Below are positions 33,804-44,369 of a DNA stretch of 64,000 nucleotides, piece by piece (the first letter of the stretch is position 1; each line of letters begins with the position of its first letter). The DNA comes from Flavobacterium coralii (GTDB lineage Bacteria; Bacteroidota; Bacteroidia; Flavobacteriales; Flavobacteriaceae): contig NZ_JAHDIU010000001.1 in assembly GCF_019891545.1 (NCBI RefSeq), forward strand, positions 62,001-126,000. Reading direction: 5' to 3'. The notes under the pieces were generated by a model, which saw only the letters and a program-made list of their open reading frames with translations, searched no databases and was not told where the DNA came from. The translations under genes were made by a program, and so were the position numbers.

Positions 33804-34628
33804 ATGCTTATTAACTGTAAGGGCACATTAACCGACCTTTCATCGCCGAAAGTAATGGGTATTTTAAACTGTACCCCCGACTCTTTTTATGATGGCGGAA
33901 AATATAAAGATGAGGCCGGGTTGCTGCGCCAGGCCGAAAAAATGCTTAACGACGGTGCGGACTTTATTGATGTTGGCGCTTACAGCAGCAAGCCTAACGC
34001 ACACTTTGTAAGTAATGCCGAGGAATTAAAGCGCGCCGTGCCAGTGGTGGAGCTGCTGCAAAAGAACTTTCCTGACGCACTGGTATCTATCGATACTTTC
34101 AGGGCTGATGTGGCCGAAGCCTGTGTACATGCGGGGGCTGCGATAGTGAATGACATTTCTGCCGGAAGGCTTGACGATGCCATGATGGAAACCGTAGGCA
34201 GGCTAAAGGTGCCCTATATCATGATGCATATGCGGGGTACGCCGCAAACTATGGTTAAGCTTACCAATTATGAAGATGTTGTAAAGGAAATGCTGTTTTA
34301 TTTTTCTGAACGTATTGAGGAAGCGCGGAAGCATGATATAAATGATATTATCATAGATCCGGGGTTTGGTTTTGCAAAAACATTGCCGCAAAACTATGAG
34401 GTACTGCAAAAGCTGGAATTGTTTAAAATGACAGGATTACCAATTTTAGCAGGAGTATCGCGCAAATCGATGATTTACAAATTACTGGGCACAACGCCAC
34501 AGGAAGCCCTTAACGGCACTACAGTGCTCAATACCATTGCACTTACCAAAGGAGCAAATATATTGCGTGTGCACGATGTAAAAGAAGCTGCTGAGGCCGT
34601 GAAGATTTTTAAACAATTTGAAAATTAG
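33804..34628 (+). CDS. folP: Dihydropteroate synthase
   Basis: A 274-residue TIM barrel joining 4-aminobenzoate to dihydropterin pyrophosphate in folate synthesis. Signatures are visible: 'VMGILNCTPDSFYDGGKY' with the catalytic Asn/Asp loop, 'ADFIDVGAYSSKPNA', 'IVNDISAG', and 'GVSRKSMIYKLLG' (the phosphate-binding SRK). It is the target of sulfonamides. It is transcribed divergently from the DUF1599 gene; TATCTTTG at 33734-33741 is a candidate -7 element. Confidence 0.95.
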   Translation: MLINCKGTLTDLSSPKVMGILNCTPDSFYDGGKYKDEAGLLRQAEKMLNDGADFIDVGAYSSKPNAHFVSNAEELKRAVPVVELLQKNFPDALVSIDTFRADVAEACVHAGAAIVNDISAGRLDDAMMETVGRLKVPYIMMHMRGTPQTMVKLTNYEDVVKEMLFYFSERIEEARKHDINDIIIDPGFGFAKTLPQNYEVLQKLELFKMTGLPILAGVSRKSMIYKLLGTTPQEALNGTTVLNTIALTKGANILRVHDVKEAAEAVKIFKQFEN

Positions 34629-34671
34629 CGAATTTTAAAATTTGAAGATTCTTCTCAGAAAGCTAATTTTT
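34619..34671. terminator. Weak stem-loop between convergent folP and rlmH
   Basis: AAAATTAGC (34621-34629) and GCTAATTTT (34662-34670) can pair across a 32-base AT-rich loop. The left arm covers the folP stop codon. Pairing is AT-rich and the loop is long, so terminator function is uncertain. Confidence 0.35.
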
Positions 34672-34689
34672 CAATCTTTCAATCTTAAA

Positions 34690-35163
34690 TCATCGATGAT
34701 GATACGGCTCATTGCGAAGTATGGTAAATGCCCGGTACACTTGTTCTATAAAAAAAAGGCGAACCATTTGATGCGAAAATGTCATTGCTGAAAGCGATAT
34801 TTTACCCTGTGCTTTGCTATATACTGCATCCGAAAAGCCGTAAGGCCCGCCGATTACAAACACAAGGGTTTTAATCCCGGAGTTCATTTTCTTTTGTAAC
34901 TCATCTGCAAAGCCCTCACTGCTGAATGTCTTGCCTTTCTCATCGAGCAATATTAACTGGTCGGTTGGTGTGAGTTTAGAGAGTATCAGTTCGCCTTCCT
35001 TTTCCTTTTGCTGTGCCTCGCTAAGGTTTTTTACGTTCTTGATGTCAGGTATTACTTCAAGGTCAAATTTGATATAGAATGACAGTCGCTTCAGGTAGTC
35101 GTCTATCAGCGTTTGTAGTGCCTTGTTATCCGTTTTGCCTATAGCGAGTAGTTTGATGTTCAT
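34690..35163 (-). CDS. rlmH: 23S rRNA (pseudouridine-1915-N3)-methyltransferase RlmH
   Basis: A 157-residue SPOUT methyltransferase modifying helix 69 of 23S rRNA. Family features are 'MNIKLLAIGKTD' at the start, 'DQLILLDEKGKTFSSEGFAD', 'LVFVIGGPYGFS' (SAM-binding knot) and the C-terminal 'LSAMTFSHQMVRLFFIEQVY' followed by 'NEPYHHR', which ends as expected for the family. It is convergent with folP and followed upstream by an unrelated lipoprotein gene. Confidence 0.96.
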   Translation of the reverse strand: MNIKLLAIGKTDNKALQTLIDDYLKRLSFYIKFDLEVIPDIKNVKNLSEAQQKEKEGELILSKLTPTDQLILLDEKGKTFSSEGFADELQKKMNSGIKTLVFVIGGPYGFSDAVYSKAQGKISLSAMTFSHQMVRLFFIEQVYRAFTILRNEPYHHR

Positions 35164-35188
35164 TTTGATTGTATCTTAACGGCTTAAC

Positions 35189-35833
35189 TTATCTCTCATT
35201 AAGTATATTGTTCACTTCTGTTTCAGTTAGCCTTCTGTCATGCTGTATGTACCCGGATTTATCCTGTCCAATACATTCTTCTTTATCAATAATTTTAAAA
35301 GTATGAACATCAACATCATCCAGCATACCGAAGCGCAGGTCATAAATATGATATTTATCTTTCAGGAAACAGCTATTCATCACCTTGAACGTTTTATAAT
35401 CTGCGTCTTCAACATAAAAACCACCGCCACATGAATTTCCCCAAAAGTGATAAATATTGTTTTTATCCTTAAAATATCCGCCCCACCCAAGGTCTCCGGC
35501 AATTAGCTTAAATGTAGAAACATCTATAATATCTTTGTATGGTGTTTTTTCAGCATCATTAAAATTGGTAAGATAACACTCTGTAAGCTCGCCAAGGTAT
35601 CGTTGTGACCTGATGCCAATGTCACCATGTTTGTTTCTCCACAATAAGCTGTCTTTATTTATGGGTTTCCAATTCAATTCCAAATTGCGCTTTTTTTCTA
35701 TAGCCCTGATGCTGTCAAGGTTGGTATGCCCAACATCTTCGACCAATTCAATCTGATTTTCTTCCTGTCCTTTACAACTGTAGGATAATATCAAAACGAT
35801 AAAAACGATTATGCAGTGGAGAATTTTTTTCAT
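35189..35833 (-). CDS. DKNYY family lipoprotein
   Basis: A 214-residue lipoprotein (lipobox LSYSC, Cys20). It contains the short repeated pattern of DKNYY proteins: 'YFKDKNNIYHFWG', 'DADYKTFKVMNSCFLKDKYH', 'DVDVHTFKII'. Function of the family is unknown. The gene is more AT-rich than ligA and rlmH, between which it lies, and is probably an accessory insertion; its stop is 25 bases from the rlmH start and its start two bases from the ligA stop. Confidence 0.75.
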   Translation of the reverse strand: MKKILHCIIVFIVLILSYSCKGQEENQIELVEDVGHTNLDSIRAIEKKRNLELNWKPINKDSLLWRNKHGDIGIRSQRYLGELTECYLTNFNDAEKTPYKDIIDVSTFKLIAGDLGWGGYFKDKNNIYHFWGNSCGGGFYVEDADYKTFKVMNSCFLKDKYHIYDLRFGMLDDVDVHTFKIIDKEECIGQDKSGYIQHDRRLTETEVNNILNER

Positions 35834-35835
35834 AG

Positions 35836-37836
<2,001 letters not shown>

Positions 37837-37902
37837 TTACCCAATTTATTGATGCGCTAATTTAGCCAAACTTTTGCGAGTACAAAACAAAAACCTGTCG
37901 GC

Positions 37903-38370
37903 TTAAAACATATCTTCAAGCTGGCGGTACAGCGTTCCTTCGCTTAAAATAGCCCCTTGTTCTATTAGTGCAAAAACCTCTGCATTGCGGTCTTCTCCGA
38001 AAGGCTTTTTACCACGCGATACCTTTACCTCGTCAGAAAATATATTTTCATTAAGCCATTGCAGGCCACCCTCGCTCATAAAATCAACATGGGCACCGTG
38101 GGCATGTATTACAATGCTTTCCATTTCTTCCCTGCCCAGCTTAAATACAAAAATGTGGTTTTTGCTGTAATGCTCCAGCCACCCGGCTTTGTCAACCACG
38201 GCATCCCATATCAGGTCGCTGAAAACATCCAGTTCCTGTTCGGCTACTTCCGGTTTTTCGGCTTTAATGGTATCCCATTCATTTTTATCTATCTGTTGGG
38301 AAGCAAGGAAGCGTATAAATTCCGGGTGCAGTTCTTCAAGCTGTTCTTTGGTTAGGCGGGTATATTTCAT
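37903..38370 (-). CDS. DUF6495-like conserved flavobacterial protein
   Basis: A 155-residue cytoplasmic protein, acidic, starting 'MKYTRLTKEQLEELHPEFIR' and containing 'FVFKLGREEMESIVIHAHGA' and 'KKPFGEDRNAEVFALIEQGA'. It matches my memory of the DUF6495 family that is common in Flavobacteriaceae; the assignment is by recall and function is unknown. It lies between rplI and ligA, 66 bases from ligA. Confidence 0.6.
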   Translation of the reverse strand: MKYTRLTKEQLEELHPEFIRFLASQQIDKNEWDTIKAEKPEVAEQELDVFSDLIWDAVVDKAGWLEHYSKNHIFVFKLGREEMESIVIHAHGAHVDFMSEGGLQWLNENIFSDEVKVSRGKKPFGEDRNAEVFALIEQGAILSEGTLYRQLEDMF

Positions 38371-38436
38371 TTGTAAAGTTTCAGGTTTAAAGTTTAAGTT
38401 ATTTATTTTGTCAGTTAATCCGTATAGCGTATAAAT

Positions 38437-38469
38437 AAAAAAGCCTCCCGGGTTAGCGGAAGGCTTTTT
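38437..38469 (-). terminator. Hairpin terminator after rplI
   Basis: AAAAAGCC and GGCTTTTT pair, extended by CCCG/CGG with one mismatch, 15 bases beyond the rplI stop. Confidence 0.75.
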
Positions 38470-38484
38470 CTATAATCGTATAGA

Positions 38485-38931
38485 TTAGTTTTGCTGCTCG
38501 GCAACAATTTCGTAAGGAAGCTCTACGATAACATCGCGGTGTAGCCTTACGTTAGCAGTATATTTACCGGTACGCTTAACGATACCACTGTTAATATACT
38601 TCTTCTCTATGCTGTGTCCGTTTTTCTCAAGAGCCTCGGCAATATCGGCATTGGTTACAGAACCAAATAGTTTTTCGCCGCCTGCTTTTGCAGAAATTTT
38701 TATTTCAAGGCCTTTAATCGCTTCGGCAATTTTGTTAGCATCATCTACAAGCTTTTGCTCTTTAAATGCCCTTTGCCTAAGGTTTTCTGCCAATACTTTT
38801 TTTGCAGTTGGGGTTGCTACTGTAGCAAGTCCCTGAGGAATTAAATAGTTACGGCCATATCCGGGCTTTACTGTAACGATATCATCTTTAAATCCTAAAT
38901 TCTGTACGTCCTGTTTTAGTATAAGTTCCAT
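38485..38931 (-). CDS. rplI: 50S ribosomal protein L9
   Basis: A 148-residue bL9. N-terminal globular domain 'MELILKQDVQNLGFKDDIVT' with 'VKPGYGRNYLIPQGLA', long connecting helix, and C-terminal domain 'GSVTNADIAEALEKNG'. Last gene of the rpsF-rpsR-rplI operon. Confidence 0.97.
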   Translation of the reverse strand: MELILKQDVQNLGFKDDIVTVKPGYGRNYLIPQGLATVATPTAKKVLAENLRQRAFKEQKLVDDANKIAEAIKGLEIKISAKAGGEKLFGSVTNADIAEALEKNGHSIEKKYINSGIVKRTGKYTANVRLHRDVIVELPYEIVAEQQN

Positions 38932-38946
38932 AATATTGCCTCTTTT

Positions 38947-39243
38947 TTATTTTAGTAAATCAGCCACATATGGCATTAATGCAAGGTGACGTGCCCTTTT
39001 GATAGCTACAGATACTTTTCTCTGGTATTTTAGAGATGTACCGGTAAGGCGGCGAGGAAGTATTTTACCCTGCTCGTTAACAAATTTCAATAAGAAATCA
39101 GGATCTTTATAATCTACATATTTGATTCCTGCTTTCTTGAAACGGCAATACTTTTTAGTCTTATTCGTCTCTATGTTTAAAGGCGTAAGATACCTGATAT
39201 CCCCGTCTTTTTTTCCTTTAGCTGACTGTTCTATACTTGACAT
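38947..39243 (-). CDS. rpsR: 30S ribosomal protein S18
   Basis: A 98-residue bS18 with '[20 protein letters not shown]' and '[20 protein letters not shown]' followed by '[13 protein letters not shown]', all standard. It has an N-terminal extension of about 20 residues usual in Bacteroidota. It sits two bases after rpsF and 15 before rplI. Confidence 0.97.
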   Translation of the reverse strand: MSSIEQSAKGKKDGDIRYLTPLNIETNKTKKYCRFKKAGIKYVDYKDPDFLLKFVNEQGKILPRRLTGTSLKYQRKVSVAIKRARHLALMPYVADLLK

Positions 39244-39245
39244 AA

Positions 39246-39587
39246 TTAGTTTGCTTTAGATTTTAGTTTTTCTCTCCTTCTTTCTGCCCATGATAGAGCG
39301 TGTTTGTCAAGGCTTACGGTTAAGAAACGCATAATCCTTTCATCGCGCCTGAATTCAGTTTCAAAGCCAAGCATAACTTCGCCTGAAGCTTTAAACTGGA
39401 AAAGGTGGTAAAATCCGCTTTTCTTGTGCTGGATTTCGTAGGCCAGTTTTTTAAGGCCCCAGTCTTCTTTTGCTACAATCTCGGCACCCTTAGAAGTAAG
39501 ATAATCTTCAAATTTACTTACTGTTTCCTTTACCTGGGTTTCAGATAAAACGGGATTCAAGATGAAAACAGTTTCATAGTTGTTCAT
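39246..39587 (-). CDS. rpsF: 30S ribosomal protein S6
   Basis: A 113-residue bS6, '[20 protein letters not shown]', with '[20 protein letters not shown]' and '[13 protein letters not shown]'-like region ('[16 protein letters not shown]'). The start at 39587 matches the family; the ATG at 39620 would add 11 residues and lie inside or next to the promoter. First gene of the operon. Confidence 0.96.
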   Translation of the reverse strand: MNNYETVFILNPVLSETQVKETVSKFEDYLTSKGAEIVAKEDWGLKKLAYEIQHKKSGFYHLFQFKASGEVMLGFETEFRRDERIMRFLTVSLDKHALSWAERRREKLKSKAN

Positions 39588-39617
39588 AATGATAAATTTT
39601 AATGTAAAAATTGGGTG

Positions 39618-39648
39618 CAAAAATAGTGATTTTTATTTATTGCGCAAG
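39618..39648 (-). promoter_or_regulatory. Promoter of rpsF-rpsR-rplI
   Basis: Minus strand: CTTG (39648-39645), 19 bases, TATTTTTG (39625-39618), a good match to TTTG-N19-TAnnTTTG. It lies about 30 bases before the chosen rpsF start. Confidence 0.65.
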
Positions 39649-39692
39649 GTTTAAAAAAGCTTTTTTCTCTTAACAAAAATGGTAATTTTCTT

Positions 39693-39700
39693 TATATTTG
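39693..39700 (+). promoter_or_regulatory. -7 element of the LytTR regulator gene
   Basis: TATATTTG fits TAnnTTTG, 58 bases before the ATG at 39759. The region at -33 reads TTAA, so it is an imperfect match. Confidence 0.45.
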
Positions 39701-39758
39701 TAATCACGCCCAACAAAAAAAGCTTATATTACCATAAACCTTACTAATAAGACCTGAA

Positions 39759-40457
39759 ATGAAACTTAACTGTGTAGTTGTTGATGACAGCACCATACAT
39801 AGGATAACTATAGCTAAACTGGTTAACGAACATCCGGACCTGAATCTTATTGGTGATTTTTCGAATGCATCCGAAACCCGTGCCTGCATTTTGCACAAGG
39901 ATGTAGATTTGCTTTTCCTTGATATAGAAATGCCGGTACAAACGGGCTTTGACCTGCTTGACGGGCTGAAGACCAGGCCGCAGATTATTTTTGTTTCGGC
40001 AAAGTCTGATTATGCCTTAAAGGCTTTCGACTATGCCGCAATAGATTACCTGCACAAACCCGTTACTAAAGACCGTTTTAATAAAGCGGTACAAAAGGCG
40101 ATAGAGCTGCACCAGATGCGAAAGGAAGTGCCAGAAGAGGAGGGGGAGTTCATTTTTGTAAAGAGCAACCTTAAGAATCTTAAGATTTATATAGCTCGTA
40201 TTAAATGGGTTGAGGCTTTTGGCGATTATATTAAGATTATTACTGATGAAGGCTCTCACCTGGTATTAAGCACAATGAAATCTTTTGAGGCTGAACTGCC
40301 ATCTGATAAGTTTTTAAGGGTGCACAAATCGTATATCATTAATATTGAAAGGGTACAGCGCTTTAACAGCAAATTTGCCGAAATAGGCACTACACAAATA
40401 CCGCTTAGCCGTAACAAAAAAGAAGACCTTGCAAAAGCGATAAACAATCTTCAATAA
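39759..40457 (+). CDS. LytTR-family response regulator
   Basis: A 232-residue two-domain regulator. The receiver (about 1-118) has the acidic pair Asp9/Asp10 ('VVVDDS'), phosphoacceptor Asp55 ('LLFLDIEMPVQTGFD') and 'IIFVSAKSDYALKAFDYAAI' leading to 'DYLHKPV' with the conserved Lys-Pro. The LytTR DNA-binding domain (about 135-232) shows 'IKWVEAFGDYIKIIT', 'FLRVHKSYIIN' and 'LSRNKKE'. No histidine kinase is adjacent, so the partner is elsewhere. The gene is divergent from the ribosomal operon and overlaps the 3' end of priA by seven bases. Confidence 0.92.
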   Translation: MKLNCVVVDDSTIHRITIAKLVNEHPDLNLIGDFSNASETRACILHKDVDLLFLDIEMPVQTGFDLLDGLKTRPQIIFVSAKSDYALKAFDYAAIDYLHKPVTKDRFNKAVQKAIELHQMRKEVPEEEGEFIFVKSNLKNLKIYIARIKWVEAFGDYIKIITDEGSHLVLSTMKSFEAELPSDKFLRVHKSYIINIERVQRFNSKFAEIGTTQIPLSRNKKEDLAKAINNLQ

Positions 40458-42901
40458 GGATCTGCGTTTACTGATACTTTTACCGACCTGTACTGGGGTA
40501 TAGCTTCAAAACTTGCTAATGCCCTTTCTATAACTGCTTTTGTGCCTGCAAGCGCACTGCCCTGCGGTATTTTTACCATTATTGTACGGATATATTCATT
40601 CCTTATCCTGCTTATGGCAGGTTCTTCCGGGCCAAGGACAGGCGTATTGAGATTATTGCTCAGCACATTATACAGCCACATAGCCCCGTCTTTAAGCTTC
40701 TCGAAGTCTTTGTGTTTAAGCGTTAGCTTTACAAGCCTGTAGAATGGCGGATACTTAAAATTATTCCGCTCATAAAGCTGCTCTTTATACATAGCCTCAT
40801 AATCATTATCCGTAACCTGCTGGATGATATTGTGCAGCGGGTTATAGGTTTGTATATATACCTTACCTCGTTCATCTTTACGCCCGGCACGGCCTGCTAC
40901 CTGAACCATCATCTGGTAGGCGCGCTCAAAAGCACGAAAGTCAGGCTGGTACAGCATATTATCGGCATTGAGTATGCCCACAAGCCCCACATTATCAAAA
41001 TGTAATCCTTTGGCAAGCATCTGCGTGCCTACTAATATATCTATCTCCTGATTTTTAAACGCATCAATAATTTTTTCATAGCCATATTTACCTCGTGTTG
41101 TATCCTGATCCATACGCCATGAGTTTTTATCAGGAAAAAGCTCTTTAAGCTCCAGTTCTATCTGCTCTGTACCAAACCCTTTTGTAGAAAGGTCAGCAGA
41201 GTGGCACTGGTGGCAATGTGTAGGGTTGGCTATATGGTAGCCGCAATAATGGCAGCGTAGCTGGTTTTTATATTTATAATAAGTAAGGCTCACATCGCAT
41301 TGGGGGCATTGCGGCACGTGGCCGCAGGTCATACACTCTACCCACGGCGAAAACCCCCTGCGGTTCTGGAAGAGTATTACCTGCTTACCATTAGAGAGTG
41401 TTTCGGCAATCGCTTCGGTAAGCGTGTCGCTAAAGTGGCCCGTCATGCGTTTGCGCTTGTACTTGTCTTTAAGGTCAACCAGTACAATTTCCGGCGGCAC
41501 AACTTTGCCATAGCGTTCTTTAATTTCGGCATAGCCATATTTGCCGTGTGTGGCGTTATAGTAGCTTTCTATGCTCGGCGTAGCAGAGCCTAATAAAACT
41601 TTAGCATCAAAATAGCCTGCCAGCACAATTGCTGCATCACGGGCGTTGTAACGCGGGGCAGGGTCCTGCTGCTTAAAGCTTTGCTCGTGTTCTTCATCTA
41701 TTACCACCAGCCCCAAATTATGGAAAGGCAAAAACAGAGCCGACCTTGCCCCAATAATAACCTGTGCCTTTTCTGAACCCTGCAAAACCTGTTGCCAGGT
41801 TTCTATGCGCTCGTTATTGGTATATTTAGAATGATAAACTGCCACCTTATTGCCAAAATGAGCAGTTAGCCTCTTTACCAGTTGCGTGGTAAGCGCTATT
41901 TCAGGCAGGAGGTATAAAACCTGTTGGCCGGAAGCTATATATTCCTCAATAAGTTTTATGTATATTTCGGTCTTGCCGCTAGATGTTATGCCATGAAGCA
42001 AGGTTACAGGGTGCTTTGCAAAAGCGGTTTTTATATCCTGTAAAGCCGCTTCCTGCTTATCGCTCAGTCTAAAGCCTGTTTCTTCTGTCTGTTTAAACTG
42101 TATGCGGTCTTCTTCAAGATAATATTCTTCAAAAATACCTTTGTCTGAAAGCGCTTTAATAGCTGCAACAGAAACCCCTCCGGTTTCTGTGAGTGTTTTA
42201 GCCTTAACAGGTTTTTTAGATGATGCCTGTAACTGGAAGTATTGCAGTACTGCCTCACGTTGCTTTTTAGCACCGGAGAGCATATCAAGCAGTTCGCTTA
42301 ATTTATCCTGTTGCAGAAATTCGTCTTGGAGGCGAATGTATTTTATGGTTTTTGGCTTGTACTTTTCAGATATTTCTTCTTTAAGCAAAACTACATTCTT
42401 ACTAATAAGCCGGTTAATAACCGGTAGAACCGTTTTTTTATTTAATATGCCTGATATTTCCTGAATTTTGAGTGAGGTCTGCTTTTGCAGTGCTTCATAG
42501 ATAAGGTATTCTTCATCAGTAAGCGTGTCCTGCTCAAAATCGTCCTGTTTACCCGGCAGTATAATAGTTTCGCTTTCCAGCAGATAACCTGACGGCATAG
42601 CCGAACGGTACACATCGCCTATGGTACACATGTAATAAGAAGCTATCCAGTGCCAGTGCTCTAACTGTACGGGGGTAACAACCGGAGCATCATCCAGTAT
42701 CTGGTGAATGTCTTTAGCTTCATAAAGCTGGGGTGGGTTTTGGTGCAGGTCTTTAACCAGTGCCGTATAAATTTTACCACGTCCAAAGGGTACCGCTACA
42801 CGCATGCCCGGCTGTAAAAAAGCATATTCTGCTTCGTTTACAGCATAAGTAAAGGTTTTAGGCAGTGCCAGCGGTAAAATTACTTCGGTGAAAAACGGCA
42901 T
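40451..42901 (-). CDS. priA: Primosomal protein N' (replication restart helicase PriA)
   Basis: An 816-residue superfamily 2 helicase restarting stalled forks. N-terminal 3'-DNA-binding domain ('FFTEVILPLALPKTFTYAVN', 'GMRVAVPFGRGKIYTALV'), winged helix, then Walker A 'LLHGITSSGKTEIYIKLI', Walker B 'VVIDEEHEQSFKQ' (DEEH) and a zinc-binding insert with four CxxC pairs ('CMTCGH', 'CPQCD', 'CHYCGY', 'CHQCHS'). The start at 42901 fits the family and lies 15 bases after a -7 box; the frame stays open to 43039, but that extension lacks family features. Confidence 0.95.
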   Translation of the reverse strand: MPFFTEVILPLALPKTFTYAVNEAEYAFLQPGMRVAVPFGRGKIYTALVKDLHQNPPQLYEAKDIHQILDDAPVVTPVQLEHWHWIASYYMCTIGDVYRSAMPSGYLLESETIILPGKQDDFEQDTLTDEEYLIYEALQKQTSLKIQEISGILNKKTVLPVINRLISKNVVLLKEEISEKYKPKTIKYIRLQDEFLQQDKLSELLDMLSGAKKQREAVLQYFQLQASSKKPVKAKTLTETGGVSVAAIKALSDKGIFEEYYLEEDRIQFKQTEETGFRLSDKQEAALQDIKTAFAKHPVTLLHGITSSGKTEIYIKLIEEYIASGQQVLYLLPEIALTTQLVKRLTAHFGNKVAVYHSKYTNNERIETWQQVLQGSEKAQVIIGARSALFLPFHNLGLVVIDEEHEQSFKQQDPAPRYNARDAAIVLAGYFDAKVLLGSATPSIESYYNATHGKYGYAEIKERYGKVVPPEIVLVDLKDKYKRKRMTGHFSDTLTEAIAETLSNGKQVILFQNRRGFSPWVECMTCGHVPQCPQCDVSLTYYKYKNQLRCHYCGYHIANPTHCHQCHSADLSTKGFGTEQIELELKELFPDKNSWRMDQDTTRGKYGYEKIIDAFKNQEIDILVGTQMLAKGLHFDNVGLVGILNADNMLYQPDFRAFERAYQMMVQVAGRAGRKDERGKVYIQTYNPLHNIIQQVTDNDYEAMYKEQLYERNNFKYPPFYRLVKLTLKHKDFEKLKDGAMWLYNVLSNNLNTPVLGPEEPAISRIRNEYIRTIMVKIPQGSALAGTKAVIERALASFEAIPQYRSVKVSVNADPY

Positions 42902-42916
42902 AGGCAGTATTTGATA

Positions 42917-42924
42917 CAAATATA
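42917..42924 (-). promoter_or_regulatory. -7 element of priA
   Basis: TATATTTG on the minus strand, 15 bases before the ATG at 42901. It supports that start over the longer frame. Confidence 0.5.
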
Positions 42925-42939
42925 ACCTTATGCGGGCAT

Positions 42940-42967
42940 AAAAAAAACACTCCGCAAAGGGAGTGTT
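42940..42967 (-). terminator. Hairpin terminator after the DUF2147 gene
   Basis: AACACTCC and GGAGTGTT pair around GCAAAG, followed in the minus direction by a run of eight U. Confidence 0.8.
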
Positions 42968-42992
42968 CAGGGAAACTATTATTCCAATGTAT

Positions 42993-43421
42993 TTATACTC
43001 TTGTCCAGGTCTGGCTCCTGCCCAATAAAGAGAAGCCAAGATATCCTCTTACATTCAGTTTGTCTTTACCTTCCAGTTTAATGGTGCAGCTGTACAATTT
43101 GCCCTTATTAGGGTCCAGTATGTCGCCATCGGTATATTCGTCACCGTCTTTTTCAAGCCCGCGGATAATTACCAGCCCAAGTATCGGCTTGTCTTTATCA
43201 GAGCCTTCACATTTAGTGCATTTTGCATTTTTCTTGGCAGGGTTTAAAATTTCTACCACCTTGCCGTAAATTTTCCCGTTCTGCTCATAAATTTCGACAA
43301 TGGATTTAGCCTCACCGGTTTCGTCGTCTATTGTTTTCCATTTACCGATAACTCCCTGTGCAGCAGCCGAGAAAATACCCGCAACTGCAACCATAACGAA
43401 TGTTAGAAAGTATTTTTTCAT
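42993..43421 (-). CDS. DUF2147 family secreted protein
   Basis: A 142-residue exported protein: signal peptide 'MKKYFLTFVMVAVAGIFSAAA' region, then the lipocalin-like DUF2147 domain: 'GVIGKWKTIDDETGEAKSIV', 'YEQNGKIYGKVVEI', 'KPILGLVIIRGLEKDGDEYT', 'GYLGFSLLGRSQTWTRV' at the C-terminus. It has a CxxC pair ('CTKCEG') in the middle. Family function is unknown. Single-gene unit. Confidence 0.88.
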   Translation of the reverse strand: MKKYFLTFVMVAVAGIFSAAAQGVIGKWKTIDDETGEAKSIVEIYEQNGKIYGKVVEILNPAKKNAKCTKCEGSDKDKPILGLVIIRGLEKDGDEYTDGDILDPNKGKLYSCTIKLEGKDKLNVRGYLGFSLLGRSQTWTRV

Positions 43422-43442
43422 AATAACCTTATTAGTTTTTTG

Positions 43443-44369
43443 TTAAATATATAAATTTTTTCGTTTCAATTTATGAATTAACGCATTTAATTCGAAACCG
43501 AGCAACAAAATAAAGCAGTTAATCCATATATACAGCATTAATACAAGTAGCGTGCCAATAGAACCATATAATTCATTATATTGAGCAAAACGGGTAACAT
43601 AAATACTGAACAAATAGGAGGTTATAATGAAAAGTATGGTTGTAAATACTGAGCCATAGCTGAAAAAAGCAGCCTTTTTTGTTTCTTTTGCAGCGAATTT
43701 AAACAGCACGGACGTAGTGGTTAAAATCATAAGCACAAGAAATACATAACGCCCTATTTCCAGCAAGTAAACATCATCTGTAAGGAAACCGTTGCTTTTG
43801 AGGATGTGTATTACTACCTCTAGCGTAATAATGGCTGCAACCGTAATAATAAGTAATACCGAAAGTATCAGTGAAAGCCCGATAGCAACTGCATATTGCC
43901 GTAAGAAAGTGCGCTTTATAGTAATGTGCAACGACGACTGAAAGCCGCTTAATATGGCATTCATACCGTTGCTCATAAGCAATATGGCCAATAATATACC
44001 TGTAGAAAGCAGGCTGCTGTAACTGGTTTCGGTTATATCTTTAATAATCTCTGCAATGGCCTCATAGGTGTTGGGCGGTACATTTTCTTCTACAAACTCC
44101 AAAAAGTCGTTTTGGAAATTTTCTACAGGTATGTGCGGTATAAGGTTAAGTATAAAAAGTGCAAAAGGGAACAACGACATAAAGAAACTAAACGCAATGG
44201 CACCCGCCCTGTAAGAGAGGTCGCCCTTAACGATCCCTGTAATATAAAGCTCGCTGAGGTGGTAAAGCGTTAACCCTTCCGACCAGGGGAGCTTAATGCT
44301 TTTGCCAAAGCGTACTACCTGCTTAATTACGGGTATGCGTTCCAGCTTATGTTCCAGTTCCGCCGACAT
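43443..44369 (-). CDS. YihY/BrkB family inner-membrane protein
   Basis: A 308-residue polytopic membrane protein of the YihY family (once misnamed ribonuclease BN). Visible hallmarks: 'DLSYRAGAIAFSFFMSLFPF', then 'LLAILLMSNGMNAILSGFQS', and the closing 'LVLMLYIWINCFILLLGFEL' followed by 'NALIHKL'. About six membrane segments. The function is unknown; a transport or envelope role is guessed. It overlaps the stop of nadC by one base (TAATG), so it is translationally coupled. Confidence 0.9.
   Translation of the reverse strand: MSAELEHKLERIPVIKQVVRFGKSIKLPWSEGLTLYHLSELYITGIVKGDLSYRAGAIAFSFFMSLFPFALFILNLIPHIPVENFQNDFLEFVEENVPPNTYEAIAEIIKDITETSYSSLLSTGILLAILLMSNGMNAILSGFQSSLHITIKRTFLRQYAVAIGLSLILSVLLIITVAAIITLEVVIHILKSNGFLTDDVYLLEIGRYVFLVLMILTTTSVLFKFAAKETKKAAFFSYGSVFTTILFIITSYLFSIYVTRFAQYNELYGSIGTLLVLMLYIWINCFILLLGFELNALIHKLKRKNLYI

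Noticed and set aside
40451-43039. Longer PriA starting at 43039
   Set aside because: The extra 46 residues have no PriA features and lie across the -7 box at 42917-42924; the start at 42901 fits the family.
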